From: Nitrosomonas sp.
Lineage (GTDB): Bacteria > Pseudomonadota > Gammaproteobacteria > Burkholderiales > Nitrosomonadaceae
Direction of reading: 5' to 3'
Assembly: GCA_019745325.1 (NCBI GenBank)
Contig: JAIETK010000016.1
Span: 33,760-97,759, forward strand
Length of the DNA stretch: 64,000 nucleotides
Shown here: piece by piece, positions 56,424 through 64,000 of the stretch
Layout of the letters: each line of letters starts with the position of its first letter
How positions within the stretch are numbered: position 1 is the stretch's first letter
The notes under the pieces: generated by a model
Told to the model about the DNA's origin: nothing
Seen by the model: only the letters and a program-made list of their open reading frames with translations
The model's database searches: none
Made by a program: the position numbers and the translations under genes

Positions 56424-57791
56424 CTAATCGGCGAGGTGTTTGATCAGCACTTTCGAGCGGCGCTGGTAGTTATATAAATTCTGCTTGGTTTTGGGTAATT
56501 CAGCCGGAGTGGCTTGACTGAAGCCGTGTTCGATGAACCAGTGGGTGGCGTGTGTCGTCAGCACAAACAATTTGTGGATGCCTTGCGCGACGGTTTTATT
56601 TTCGATGTATTTGAGCAGGCGTTCGCCGTGTCCCTGATCGCGGTAATCCGGGTGGATCGCCAGGCAAGCGAGTTCACAAGCGTGTTCTTCGGGGAACGGA
56701 TACAGTGCCGCGCAGCCTAGGATGATGCCGTCGTGTTCGAAAACGGTGAAACGGTCGATTTCAATTTCCAGCAATTCGCGGCCGCGCCTGACCAGAATGC
56801 CTTCGGTTTCGAGCGGTTCGATCAGTTGCAGAATGCCGCCGACGTCTTCGATTCCGGCTTTTCTAAGGGTTTGCAACGATTCCTGCGTGATCATGGTGCC
56901 GATGCCGTGATGCGTGAACAGTTCTTGCAAAATGGCGCCATCGCAATGGCGGCTAATCAGATGCGCGCGGGTGACGCCCAGGTCGCAAGCTTTGGTTGCC
57001 GATTGTAACGCCGGCAGGATGGCATCCGATACCAAAGGCGCATGCGTGGGAATTTTATGCTCCAGCAATAGCTTGCTTTCGGCAATTGTCAGTTCGCGCG
57101 GCAACCTTCCCGCTTTATTTTCATCGGATGCGGTGCAGTCGACGGTATCCAGCAGGAAAATCAGTTTTTCGGCACGAAGCGCGATGGCGGTTTCAGTCGC
57201 GACATTTTCCATCGTTAAGTTAAAGATTTCGCCCGTCGGGGAGTAGCCGAGCGGTGAAATCAGCACTACGTCGCCTTGTTCCAGACGGGAATGAATGGCT
57301 TGCGCGTTGATTTTACGCACTTTGCCGGTATGCATCAGGTCGACACCTTGAATGATGCCGCACGGACAGGCCGTGACAAAGTTGCCGCTGGTGACGCGAA
57401 TGGCGGCATTGGCCATCGGCGAATTCGGCAATCCCATCGATAGCAGCGCGGCAATTTCGTGCTGCACGCGCCCGACCGATTCCTTGACGCATTGTAACGA
57501 AGCGGGATCGGTGACGCGCATGCCCATGACCGTTTGGGTTTCCAGTTGCGATTCATCCAGGCGCAATTGAATCTGCGGCCGTGCGCCGTGCACGAGCACA
57601 AGCCGCACGCCGAGGCTGGCGAGCAGGTTAATGTCATGGATGAAATCGACGAATTTCGCACCGGTGATCATTTCGCCGCTGAATCCGATGACAAAGACCT
57701 TGCCGCGGAAGGTATGGATATAGGGTGCGACTGAGCGGAACCAGGCAACAAATTCCGCAGTTGTATCCGGTTTATTATTGACGGGCGTCAT
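56424..57791 (-). CDS. argA: N-acetylglutamate synthase
   Basis: A 455-residue fusion of an amino-acid kinase-like domain (VFVIGFSGEMITGAKFVDF, LVLVHGARPQIQLRL) and a C-terminal GNAT domain (LACLAIHPDYRDQGHGERLL). It catalyses the first step of arginine synthesis. The ATG at 57791 forms TAATG with the rsmE stop; a longer frame to 57806 is less likely. Confidence 0.96.
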   Translation of the reverse strand: MTPVNNKPDTTAEFVAWFRSVAPYIHTFRGKVFVIGFSGEMITGAKFVDFIHDINLLASLGVRLVLVHGARPQIQLRLDESQLETQTVMGMRVTDPASLQCVKESVGRVQHEIAALLSMGLPNSPMANAAIRVTSGNFVTACPCGIIQGVDLMHTGKVRKINAQAIHSRLEQGDVVLISPLGYSPTGEIFNLTMENVATETAIALRAEKLIFLLDTVDCTASDENKAGRLPRELTIAESKLLLEHKIPTHAPLVSDAILPALQSATKACDLGVTRAHLISRHCDGAILQELFTHHGIGTMITQESLQTLRKAGIEDVGGILQLIEPLETEGILVRRGRELLEIEIDRFTVFEHDGIILGCAALYPFPEEHACELACLAIHPDYRDQGHGERLLKYIENKTVAQGIHKLFVLTTHATHWFIEHGFSQATPAELPKTKQNLYNYQRRSKVLIKHLAD

Positions 57792-58549
57792 TAGTAATCT
57801 CCCCAAAGCGTTTGCATGGCGGCGATTGCCGCGAGCGCGGCGCTTTCCGTGCGCAAAATGCGGTTGCCCAGATGCAAGGGCGTGAAGCCGGAATGCAAAA
57901 TCGCATGTTCCTCTTCTTCGGTAAATCCGCCTTCCGGTCCGACGACAAGAGCCGCCTTAGTGTCGATTGCCGGTTCGGACAAGTCTTTGAAGCTTTTCGC
58001 CGCGGTGGCGGATAACAGGATAAGGACGTCTTGCCCGGTACGATGCATTTTTTTCCGGCTCAGCCATTCCGGTAGAGTGATCAGTGGATATATTTGCGGC
58101 ACTTGATTTCTGCCACATTGTTCGCACGCTGAAATGACGATCTTTTGCCAGTGCTGCAGCCGCTTTCCGGAACGCTCATCCGACAGATGTACAATACTGC
58201 GGGCGGTGGATACCGGCTGGATCGAAGATACGCCGAGTTCTACCGATTTTTGTATGATCCAATCCATTTTTTCATTGACGCAGATGGCTTGGGCCAGTTC
58301 GATATGCAGGGGCGATTCACGTTTGGTGTCTTGATAGCTGTCGACCAATACCGTGATGCTATCTTTGCGGATGGAATCGATCCGCGCGCAAAACTCGCCG
58401 CCGCGGCCATTGAATAACGTGACCGGATCACCCTTTCTAAGACGTAATACCCGCGCGGCGTGATGCTTGTTTTCAGCCGATAGGGCAATCACCTGTCCGA
58501 CGGTGATTTCTTCAGGGTGGTAGAAACGAGCGTGCATGATTAATGTCAT
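57791..58549 (-). CDS. rsmE: 16S rRNA (uracil-1498-N3)-methyltransferase
   Basis: A 252-residue SPOUT enzyme (or 248 from the ATG at 58537, MHARFYHPEE). It has an N-terminal PUA-like part, then KSVELGVSSIQPVSTARS and the knot motif LVVGPEGGFTEEEE followed by LHLGNRILRTESAALAAI. It methylates U1498 of 16S rRNA. First gene of the minus-strand rsmE-argA-yggX unit. Confidence 0.97.
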   Translation of the reverse strand: MTLIMHARFYHPEEITVGQVIALSAENKHHAARVLRLRKGDPVTLFNGRGGEFCARIDSIRKDSITVLVDSYQDTKRESPLHIELAQAICVNEKMDWIIQKSVELGVSSIQPVSTARSIVHLSDERSGKRLQHWQKIVISACEQCGRNQVPQIYPLITLPEWLSRKKMHRTGQDVLILLSATAAKSFKDLSEPAIDTKAALVVGPEGGFTEEEEHAILHSGFTPLHLGNRILRTESAALAAIAAMQTLWGDY

Positions 58550-58695
58550 TGCCTGGGGGCGGCGATTTCAACAAATAGAGTCATGATAATATAGCATGTT
58601 ATGCACCCGGCATTGACTTGGTAACATCAATGATTCCGTCATGCATCAAGCCGGAAACAATTTTTGAAATAATTTTTAATCGATGGAGTAAGTAT

Positions 58696-59253
58696 ATGGC
58701 AAGTTTAGAAACACCAGTCTGTGATTTCGGTTGGAAAGCAGTCGATTTTGATTTGCCAGGTGTTGATGGCAAACGCTATGACCTGGCTTCGGCTAAAGGA
58801 GAAAACGGGCTCCTGGTTATGTTCATTTGCAATCACTGTCCGTATGTCAAAGCGGTGCAGGATCGCATTATCCGCGATGTCATTGAATTGAAACAGCACG
58901 GCATCAATGCCATTGCCATCATGTCCAACGATCCGGCGGATTATCCGGAAGATTCGTTTGAGAACATGGCGTTCATTGCGAAGCAGTTGAATTATCCGTT
59001 TCCGTATGTGTGGGATGAAACACAGGAAATCGCGAAGCAATACGGCGCGGTCTGCACGCCGGATTTTTTTGGATTCAATGGCAGTCTGGAATTGCAATAT
59101 CGCGGGCGTCTCGATGCATCGCGTAAAGAGGCTGCCCCAGTCGATGTGCGCCGGGATCTGTTCGAAGCGATGCTGCAAGTTGCGAAGACCGGCCGCGGCC
59201 CGGCCGAACAAATTCCCAGTATCGGTTGCTCAATTAAGTGGCGCTCGGAGTAA
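58696..59253 (+). CDS. thioredoxin-fold protein of the AhpC/TSA type
   Basis: A 185-residue protein from ATG 58696 (MASLETPVCDFGWKAVDFDL), chosen because GGAG(TAAGT) lies just before it and the earlier frame is not like the family. It has the redox pair CNHC in FICNHCPYVKA, IMSNDPADYPEDSFENM, and VCTPDFFGFNGSLELQYRG with cis-Pro. Likely a cytoplasmic thiol-redox enzyme. It overlaps no neighbour but its stop is 2 bases before the next start. Confidence 0.9.
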   Translation: MASLETPVCDFGWKAVDFDLPGVDGKRYDLASAKGENGLLVMFICNHCPYVKAVQDRIIRDVIELKQHGINAIAIMSNDPADYPEDSFENMAFIAKQLNYPFPYVWDETQEIAKQYGAVCTPDFFGFNGSLELQYRGRLDASRKEAAPVDVRRDLFEAMLQVAKTGRGPAEQIPSIGCSIKWRSE

Positions 59254-59255
59254 CT

Positions 59256-60044
59256 GTGCTAGAAAAAGTCATTGCGGCAGTCAGAGACGTTGCTCAGGAA
59301 GTGATTATGCCGCGCTATTTGCGCGTAGGCCGTCAAATCAAATCGGATGGCAGTTTTTATACCGAAGCGGACGTAGCAGCACAAAATGCGCTGTTGGATC
59401 AACTGCAGAAAATCCGTCCAGCGGCGGCCATGGGTGAAGAAATGACCGAAGCGGAACAACAGGCCGAGTGGGTCAAAGGAGAATCGGGTTTGTGGAGTGT
59501 CGATCCGATCGATGGAACCTCCAATTTTTATAACGGCTTGCCTTACTTTGCCACTTCCGTGGCATACATGGAGCAAGGGCAGAGCGTACTCGGCGTGATC
59601 TATAATCCCGTAACGGATGAAATGTTTTATGCGATCAAAGGGAATGGCGCATTTTTAAATGGTATCGCATTACCTCTGAAGAAACATGCGCCGCCAATGT
59701 CGAGTGCGATGGCGAATGTGGATTTGAAGCGGCTGGACCGGAGTTTTGCTGCCAAAGTGGCTGCTTATCCACCGTTTGCGTCGCAGCGGAATTTTGGTGC
59801 TTGTGCATTAGAGTTGTGCTATACCGCTGCCGGTTATTTTGATTTGTACCTGCATGGCGGACAGAAACCGTGGGATTACGCGGCGGGTTCTCTGATTCTG
59901 GCGGAAGCGGGCGGCAACTTGTGCGGCTTTGAGCACGATGATTATTGGACCAGCCCGGCATGGCATCGCTCGGTGATTGCTGCATTGGATCCTGTATTAT
60001 TTGCACAGTGGCGGGATTGGGTTCGGGAAAATCGCGAAAAATAG
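59256..60044 (+). CDS. inositol monophosphatase family protein
   Basis: A 262-residue metal-dependent phosphatase. I choose the GTG at 59256 because GGAG (59247-59250) is placed 5 bases before it. Motifs: MGEEM (metal), VDPIDGTSNFYNGLPYF (metal/phosphate) and KPWDYAAGSLILAEAGG. Substrates in the family include inositol phosphates, histidinol phosphate and PAP; I cannot assign one. Confidence 0.92.
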   Translation: MLEKVIAAVRDVAQEVIMPRYLRVGRQIKSDGSFYTEADVAAQNALLDQLQKIRPAAAMGEEMTEAEQQAEWVKGESGLWSVDPIDGTSNFYNGLPYFATSVAYMEQGQSVLGVIYNPVTDEMFYAIKGNGAFLNGIALPLKKHAPPMSSAMANVDLKRLDRSFAAKVAAYPPFASQRNFGACALELCYTAAGYFDLYLHGGQKPWDYAAGSLILAEAGGNLCGFEHDDYWTSPAWHRSVIAALDPVLFAQWRDWVRENREK

Positions 60045-60053
60045 GTCGTTGAA

Positions 60054-61505
60054 TTGAAAATTATTATTCTAGGCGCCGGTCAAGTCGGTACATCCGTGGC
60101 TGAGAATCTGGTCAGCGAAGCCAACGATATCACCATGGTGGATGTCGATTCCAAGCGCTTGACGCTCTTGCAAGATCGCCTGGATCTGCGGACGGTCACC
60201 GGCAATGCTTCGCATCCTTCGGTGCTGGTTAGCGCGGGCGCGCATGACGCGGATATGATATTGGCAGTCACCGAACACGATGAAACCAATTTGGTGGCTT
60301 GTAAACTCGCCGCTACGCTATTTAATACCCCTACGAAGATTGCCCGCATCCGCTCGACCGAATATCTGGAACATCCGGAAATTTTTTCGACCGAGAATTT
60401 TTGTGTAGATTTTGCGATTTGCCCCGAACAAATCCTTACGGAATATATTGAAAAGCTGATCGAGTTTCCGGAAGCGCTGCAGGTGCTCGATTTCGCATCG
60501 GGGGAAGTGAGTCTGGTGGCGGTTCGGGCGCTGCAGGGAGGATTGCTGGTCGGTCAGCAGTTACAGGAATTACGCAAGCATGTTCCGAATGTTGATACGC
60601 GGGTTGCGGCAATTTTCCGCAAAGATCGCCCAATTATCCCTGAGGGGAATACCGTCATCGAAGCGGAAGACGAAGTATTTTTTATTGCGGCGACAGAAGA
60701 TATTCGCGCGGTCATGCGGGAATTGCGCAAGATGGATAAACCGGTCAGACATGTGATGATTGCCGGAGGAGGTAAAATCGGCAGACGGCTTGGCGGTACG
60801 CTAGAGAAAGATTATCAGGTCAGAATTATCGAACGCAATTATCAAGCCTGCGAGCGATTGGCCGGCGAACTTAGCAATGCGCTGGTGCTGCATGGGGATT
60901 CTACCGATGAAACCTTGCTGGAAGATGAGAACATCGCTGAGATGGATATGTTTTGCGCACTGACGAATGATGATGAAAATAACATTATGTCAGCGCTGCT
61001 GGCGAAACGCATGGGGGCGCATAAGGTTATTGCACTGATCAATCGCGGCGCTTATGTCGATCTGGTGCAAAGCAGCGGGATTGATATTGCGATTTCACCG
61101 GCGCAGGTAACGATCGGTTCGTTACTGGCCTACGTCCGGCATGGTGATGTGGCCGCCGTGCATAGTCTGCGGCGCGGTGCGGCGGAAGCTTTGGAGTTGG
61201 TGGCGCATGGCGATGCGAAATCGTCCAATGTGGTTGGGCGCAGGATCGATGAGATCAAATTGCCCAAAGGCGCAACCATTGGCGCTATCGTTCGCGGTTT
61301 AGCCAAATCGGATGGATTGTTCGGCGAGAATCTGAGCAGTGAATCAGACCGGACGGCAAATGCCTCAAACGGTGCGATCAAGGTTGTTATTGCGCACCAC
61401 GATACAGTTATTGAGTCGGGAGATCATGTGATTTTGTTTGTGGTCAACCGCAAGATGATCCGGGAAGTGGAGAAGCTATTTCAGGTTAATGTCGGCTTTC
61501 TGTAG
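60054..61505 (+). CDS. trkA: Trk potassium uptake peripheral protein TrkA
   Basis: A 483-residue protein with two repeated RCK domains, each with a Rossmann motif (IIILGAGQVGTSVAENL and VMIAGGGKIGRRLGGTL) and a C-terminal part (RAVMRELRKMDKPV...; VVIAHHDTVIESGDHVILFV). It gates TrkH in response to nucleotide. The start is TTG at 60054. It precedes trkH by 11 bases. Confidence 0.96.
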   Translation: MKIIILGAGQVGTSVAENLVSEANDITMVDVDSKRLTLLQDRLDLRTVTGNASHPSVLVSAGAHDADMILAVTEHDETNLVACKLAATLFNTPTKIARIRSTEYLEHPEIFSTENFCVDFAICPEQILTEYIEKLIEFPEALQVLDFASGEVSLVAVRALQGGLLVGQQLQELRKHVPNVDTRVAAIFRKDRPIIPEGNTVIEAEDEVFFIAATEDIRAVMRELRKMDKPVRHVMIAGGGKIGRRLGGTLEKDYQVRIIERNYQACERLAGELSNALVLHGDSTDETLLEDENIAEMDMFCALTNDDENNIMSALLAKRMGAHKVIALINRGAYVDLVQSSGIDIAISPAQVTIGSLLAYVRHGDVAAVHSLRRGAAEALELVAHGDAKSSNVVGRRIDEIKLPKGATIGAIVRGLAKSDGLFGENLSSESDRTANASNGAIKVVIAHHDTVIESGDHVILFVVNRKMIREVEKLFQVNVGFL

Positions 61506-61516
61506 AGAAATAGTTC

Positions 61517-62974
61517 ATGTATCGATTGCTTGTGGCTGTTAACGTACTTGGCAAAATGGTGCTGGTATTCGGATTGACGATGCTGGTTCCGCTTTGCCTG
61601 GCGCTATGGGGGGATGACGGCGCAGGATTTGTTTTCAAACAATCGATTTTAATTACGCTCGGATGCGGTTTGATGATGTGGTTGTTTACGCGCCCATTTA
61701 AACGTGAATTGCAAACCCGGGACGGTTTTTTGCTGGTAGTGCTGGTGTGGTCAGTGCTGCCGGCTTTTGCCATGTTGCCGCTACTTTTGTACTTGCCTCA
61801 ACTCAGTATCAGTATGGCATATTTCGAGGCGGTTTCAGGCTTGACCGCAAGCGGCGGTACTGTTTTGTCCGGATTGGACACGTTGCCGCCATCGATCAAT
61901 TTATGGCGCGGCGAGATTGTCTGGCTTGGCGGCATGGGGTTAATCGTATTGGCAGTCGCAATTTTGCCATTACTGGGGGTTGGTGGCCGGCAGTTGTTAA
62001 ATGCCGAGATTCCGGGTCCGATGAAAGAGAATAAGCTGACTCCGCGTATTGCCGAGACGGCTAAGGGCTTGTGGTCCATATATGCCTGTTTGACTTTGAT
62101 TTGCATCGTTGCTTATAAATGGGCCGGCATGGAATGGTTTGATGCCGTGATGCATGCCTTCACAACGCTGGGATTGGGAGGATTCTCATCGCATGATGCC
62201 AGCTATGGCTACTGGGATTCTCCATTGATTGAAGCGGTTGCGATCTTTTTCATGTTGATTGCCGGAATCAATTTTGCAACGCATTTCCTGGCTTGGCGGG
62301 CAAAGAGTTTAATTTCTTATCGCCATGATTCCGAAGTCGGCTGGTACATCCTGATTATCTTGATCAGTTGCTTTGGACTGGCTTTTTATCTGTGGTTCGC
62401 CGGGGTTTATCCGGAACCTCTGACGGCATTACGTTATGCGGCTTTCAATATTGTTTCGGTGGCGACAACGACCGGTTATAGCAATACTGATTATAGCCTC
62501 TGGCCAATATTTGTTCCGTTATGGATGTTGTTTTTGTCGAGTTTCTGTACTTCATCCGGATCAACCGGGGGCGGCATCAAAATGATACGGGCGCGAATCT
62601 TGTACCAGCAAGTGTATCGTGAAATTATTACGATTATGCATCCAAACGCTGTCATTCCGGCAAAATTGGGGCGGAGCTTGCTGGCAAATCGAGTGATTCT
62701 TGCGGTATTGGTATTTTTGTTTGTGTATGCCACCAGCATCGTTGTAATGACACTATTACTGACGTTAAGCGGGTTGGATGTAATTACTGCGTTTTCCGCT
62801 GCGGTTGCTTGTCTCAATAATCTGGGTCCTGGCCTCGGGGGCATTGGACCAGCGACGACTTATGCCTCATTAACCGATTTTCAAATCTGGATATGCAGTT
62901 TTGCCATGCTGTTAGGTAGATTGGAATTTTTTACGGTGCTGGCAATTTTTATCCCGGCATTTTGGAGAAAATAA
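61517..62974 (+). CDS. trkH: Trk potassium uptake membrane protein TrkH
   Basis: A 485-residue protein with ten or more membrane helices and the four selectivity-filter-like loops of the superfamily (SGLTASGGTVLSGLD, FTTLGLGGFSSHDAS, SVATTTGYSNTDYSLW, LNNLGPGLGGIGPA). It takes up K+ with TrkA. Likely co-transcribed. Confidence 0.96.
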   Translation: MYRLLVAVNVLGKMVLVFGLTMLVPLCLALWGDDGAGFVFKQSILITLGCGLMMWLFTRPFKRELQTRDGFLLVVLVWSVLPAFAMLPLLLYLPQLSISMAYFEAVSGLTASGGTVLSGLDTLPPSINLWRGEIVWLGGMGLIVLAVAILPLLGVGGRQLLNAEIPGPMKENKLTPRIAETAKGLWSIYACLTLICIVAYKWAGMEWFDAVMHAFTTLGLGGFSSHDASYGYWDSPLIEAVAIFFMLIAGINFATHFLAWRAKSLISYRHDSEVGWYILIILISCFGLAFYLWFAGVYPEPLTALRYAAFNIVSVATTTGYSNTDYSLWPIFVPLWMLFLSSFCTSSGSTGGGIKMIRARILYQQVYREIITIMHPNAVIPAKLGRSLLANRVILAVLVFLFVYATSIVVMTLLLTLSGLDVITAFSAAVACLNNLGPGLGGIGPATTYASLTDFQIWICSFAMLLGRLEFFTVLAIFIPAFWRK

Positions 62975-63124
62975 AGTTTATGCAGGCGCTTGAGTAACGT
63001 GTCTGCTGCCTTGCAGATCGGGATGCTCATGCGAAAGAAGGGTTATTTCAAAGATCAATCTGAGGGGGGCGCAGAAAGAGTTATTTATTCTTGAAAAATT
63101 TACTATTAGTAATAAGGAGCTTGA

Positions 63125-63520
63125 GTGGACAATACCGATGTCTTAGAAGGCATTAAGGTTATGGTAATTGACGATAGTAATACAGTTCGGAAAAGCGCCG
63201 AACTTTTTTTGCGTCCTTTGGGATGTGATGTCATTTTGGTTGAAGATGGTTTTGTAGCGATGTCGAAAATTGTAGATAACCAACCCGATATTATTTTTGT
63301 AGATATAACAATGCCGAGACTGGATGGGTATCAAGCCTGCATGTTAATTAAGAAGAATCCAAATTATCAATCAATTCCGGTTATTATGCTCTCCAGTAAA
63401 GATGGCTTATTTGATAAGGCTCGGGGAAGGCTGGCTGGTTCCGATGGATATCTGACTAAACCATTTACTGCGGAGGGTTTATTAAGCATAATACGTACCC
63501 ATACTTTACGGCAAAATTAA
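63125..63520 (+). CDS. single-domain response regulator (PilG/CheY-like)
   Basis: A 131-residue receiver domain starting at GTG 63125 (AAGGAG before it). It has the acidic pair in VMVIDDSNTVRKSAE, phosphoacceptor in IIFVDITMPRLDG, and LTKPFTAEGLL with the Lys. PilG-type receivers of twitching motility are the closest resemblance; its partner kinase is not in the window. Confidence 0.9.
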   Translation: MDNTDVLEGIKVMVIDDSNTVRKSAELFLRPLGCDVILVEDGFVAMSKIVDNQPDIIFVDITMPRLDGYQACMLIKKNPNYQSIPVIMLSSKDGLFDKARGRLAGSDGYLTKPFTAEGLLSIIRTHTLRQN

Positions 63521-63644
63521 TCGCGCAGCCTCGGATTCATACAAACTATCAGAATCAACTTCGGGAATGTGTAATTAATTTTTGTTTTCAAAGTATAAAC
63601 AGGCATTGGATTAAAGAAATCCTTGATGATGAGGGGGTAATTTT

Positions 63645-63683
63645 ATGACAAATGACTTGACTTTGGACCCCAAGGTCGACTAG
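63645..63683 (+). CDS. possible 12-codon leader peptide before amoC
   Basis: ATG at 63645 follows GAGGGGG (63631-63637) by 7 bases and the frame reads MTNDLTLDPKVD then TAG. The 63659-63666/63670-63677 hairpin lies inside it. The sequence has no run of regulatory codons. It could be chance, a remnant, or a translated leader; evidence is only the ribosome site and position. Confidence 0.35.
   Translation: MTNDLTLDPKVD
63659..63677 (+). repeat. hairpin within the leader mini-ORF
   Basis: GACTTTGG (63659-63666) pairs with CCAAGGTC (63670-63677) around the loop ACC, with one G-U pair; two more pairs (one G-U) can be added outward. Confidence 0.6.
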
Positions 63684-63695
63684 CCTGAGAGGCGT

Positions 63696-63731
63696 AGCTA
63701 AATTAGAGGGGAAGTAGAGTTTAATTTAGCT
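63696..63731 (+). repeat. 10-bp inverted repeat in the amoC leader
   Basis: AGCTAAATTA (63696-63705) and TAATTTAGCT (63722-63731) are perfect complements with a 16-base loop. Confidence 0.75.
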
Positions 63732-63748
63732 GCCGAAATTTTAAGCAG

Positions 63749-63764
63749 TACTAATTAATTAGTA
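63749..63764. promoter_or_regulatory. 16-bp perfect palindrome upstream of amoC
   Basis: TACTAATTAATTAGTA is its own reverse complement and lies 58-73 bases before the amoC ATG, between two copies of AAGCAGTA (63743-63750, 63769-63776). Its form suits a dimeric regulator site; no regulator can be named. Confidence 0.5.
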
Positions 63765-63821
63765 TTAGAAGCAGTAGAAGAAAAGAGAAGTAGTTTTGAT
63801 TAACAGATAGGAGGTAGAAAG

Positions 63822-64000
63822 ATGGCAACAACGTATGGCACAACGAGTAGCGCGTCGAGCGCGAGCTATGACATGTCGCTGTGGTACGACTCGAAGTACT
63901 ACAAACTGGGCATGGGCACCATGCTGCTGGTAGCGATATTCTGGATCTGGTACCAAAGGACATTTGCGTATTCACACGGAATGGACTCGATGGAACCGGA
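63822..64000 (+). CDS. amoC: ammonia monooxygenase subunit C, 3' end beyond the window
   Basis: The first 59 codons are present, beginning [20 protein letters not shown], with [13 protein letters not shown] and the first membrane helix ([19 protein letters not shown]), then GMDSMEP. These match the AmoC N-terminus of betaproteobacterial ammonia oxidisers. AmoC is an integral subunit of the copper membrane monooxygenase that oxidises ammonia to hydroxylamine. The usual amoC-amoA-amoB order would place the other subunits just downstream. GGAGG is spaced 7 bases from the ATG. Confidence 0.97.
   Translation, partial: MATTYGTTSSASSASYDMSLWYDSKYYKLGMGTMLLVAIFWIWYQRTFAYSHGMDSMEP

Larger units (their letters stand above)
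63521..63821 (+). promoter_or_regulatory. amoC leader region: mini-ORF, two hairpins, palindrome
   Basis: A 301-base gap before amoC with no other gene. In order it holds: a 12-codon mini-ORF (63645-63683) behind GAGGGGG; a hairpin inside it; an inverted repeat 63696-63731; a perfect 16-bp palindrome 63749-63764; a direct repeat AAGCAGTA at 63743 and 63769; and the amoC ribosome site GGAGG at 63810-63814. No convincing sigma-70 pair was found. Confidence 0.6.

Overview
The window comes from the chromosome of an ammonia-oxidising betaproteobacterium of the Nitrosomonas type. The strongest clue is the last gene, whose 5' end encodes the characteristic start of AmoC (ammonia monooxygenase subunit C). 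The housekeeping blocks (rpmH-rnpA-yidD-yidC-mnmE, aroA-cmk-rpsA-ihfB-lapA-pyrF, def-fmt-rsmB-DUF4390-ntrYX, tkt-gap-pgk-pyk-fba) have the order usual in betaproteobacteria. I see no tRNA, rRNA, CRISPR array or intact insertion sequence.

Layout. 1-1.3 kb: 3' part of an ECF sigma factor gene with DUF3619 and DUF3106 partners. 1.3-5.6 kb (minus strand): the ribosomal protein L34/RNase P/membrane insertion cluster. Two of its genes, rnpA and mnmE, have no ATG/GTG/TTG start compatible with a full-length protein. 5.8-6.3 kb: a small membrane protein. 6.3-10.8 kb (minus): a complete type I secretion system (TolC-like channel, HlyD-like adaptor, PrtD-like ABC exporter). 10.9-24.7 kb (minus): a surface polysaccharide cluster with Wzm/Wzt export, four glycosyltransferase genes, a deacetylase, a methyltransferase-acetyltransferase fusion and an epimerase-like gene, interrupted by one decayed methyltransferase gene on the plus strand. 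25.1-29.3 kb (plus): an 870-residue S-layer/RTX-like protein without Cys or Trp, a strong terminator, and a large methyltransferase with a regulatory domain. Taken together, 6.3-29.3 kb looks like one cell-surface module: a type I-secreted S-layer-like protein, its exporter, and the ABC-exported polysaccharide that may anchor it, resembling the Caulobacter RsaA arrangement.

29.4-34.6 kb (minus) holds pyrimidine, aromatic, nucleotide and translation genes. 35.2-40.5 kb (minus) holds topoisomerase III, smg, dprA and a LysM protein. 40.6-47.7 kb (plus) holds peptide deformylase, Met-tRNA formyltransferase, rRNA methyltransferase RsmB and an NtrY/NtrX-like two-component system whose regulator has a degenerate AAA+ domain. 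47.8-54.9 kb (plus) is a run of sugar-phosphate genes (tkt, gap, pgk, pyk, fba) serving the Calvin cycle and glycolysis. 55.0-56.0 kb is a small defence/toxin islet: a nuclease gene broken by an amber codon, then a BrnT-like toxin and a likely antitoxin. 56.1-58.5 kb (minus) holds yggX, argA and rsmE. 58.7-63.0 kb (plus) holds a thioredoxin-fold protein, an inositol monophosphatase family enzyme and the TrkA/TrkH potassium system. A lone receiver protein precedes the amoC leader, which contains a possible 12-codon mini-ORF, two hairpins and a perfect 16-bp palindrome.
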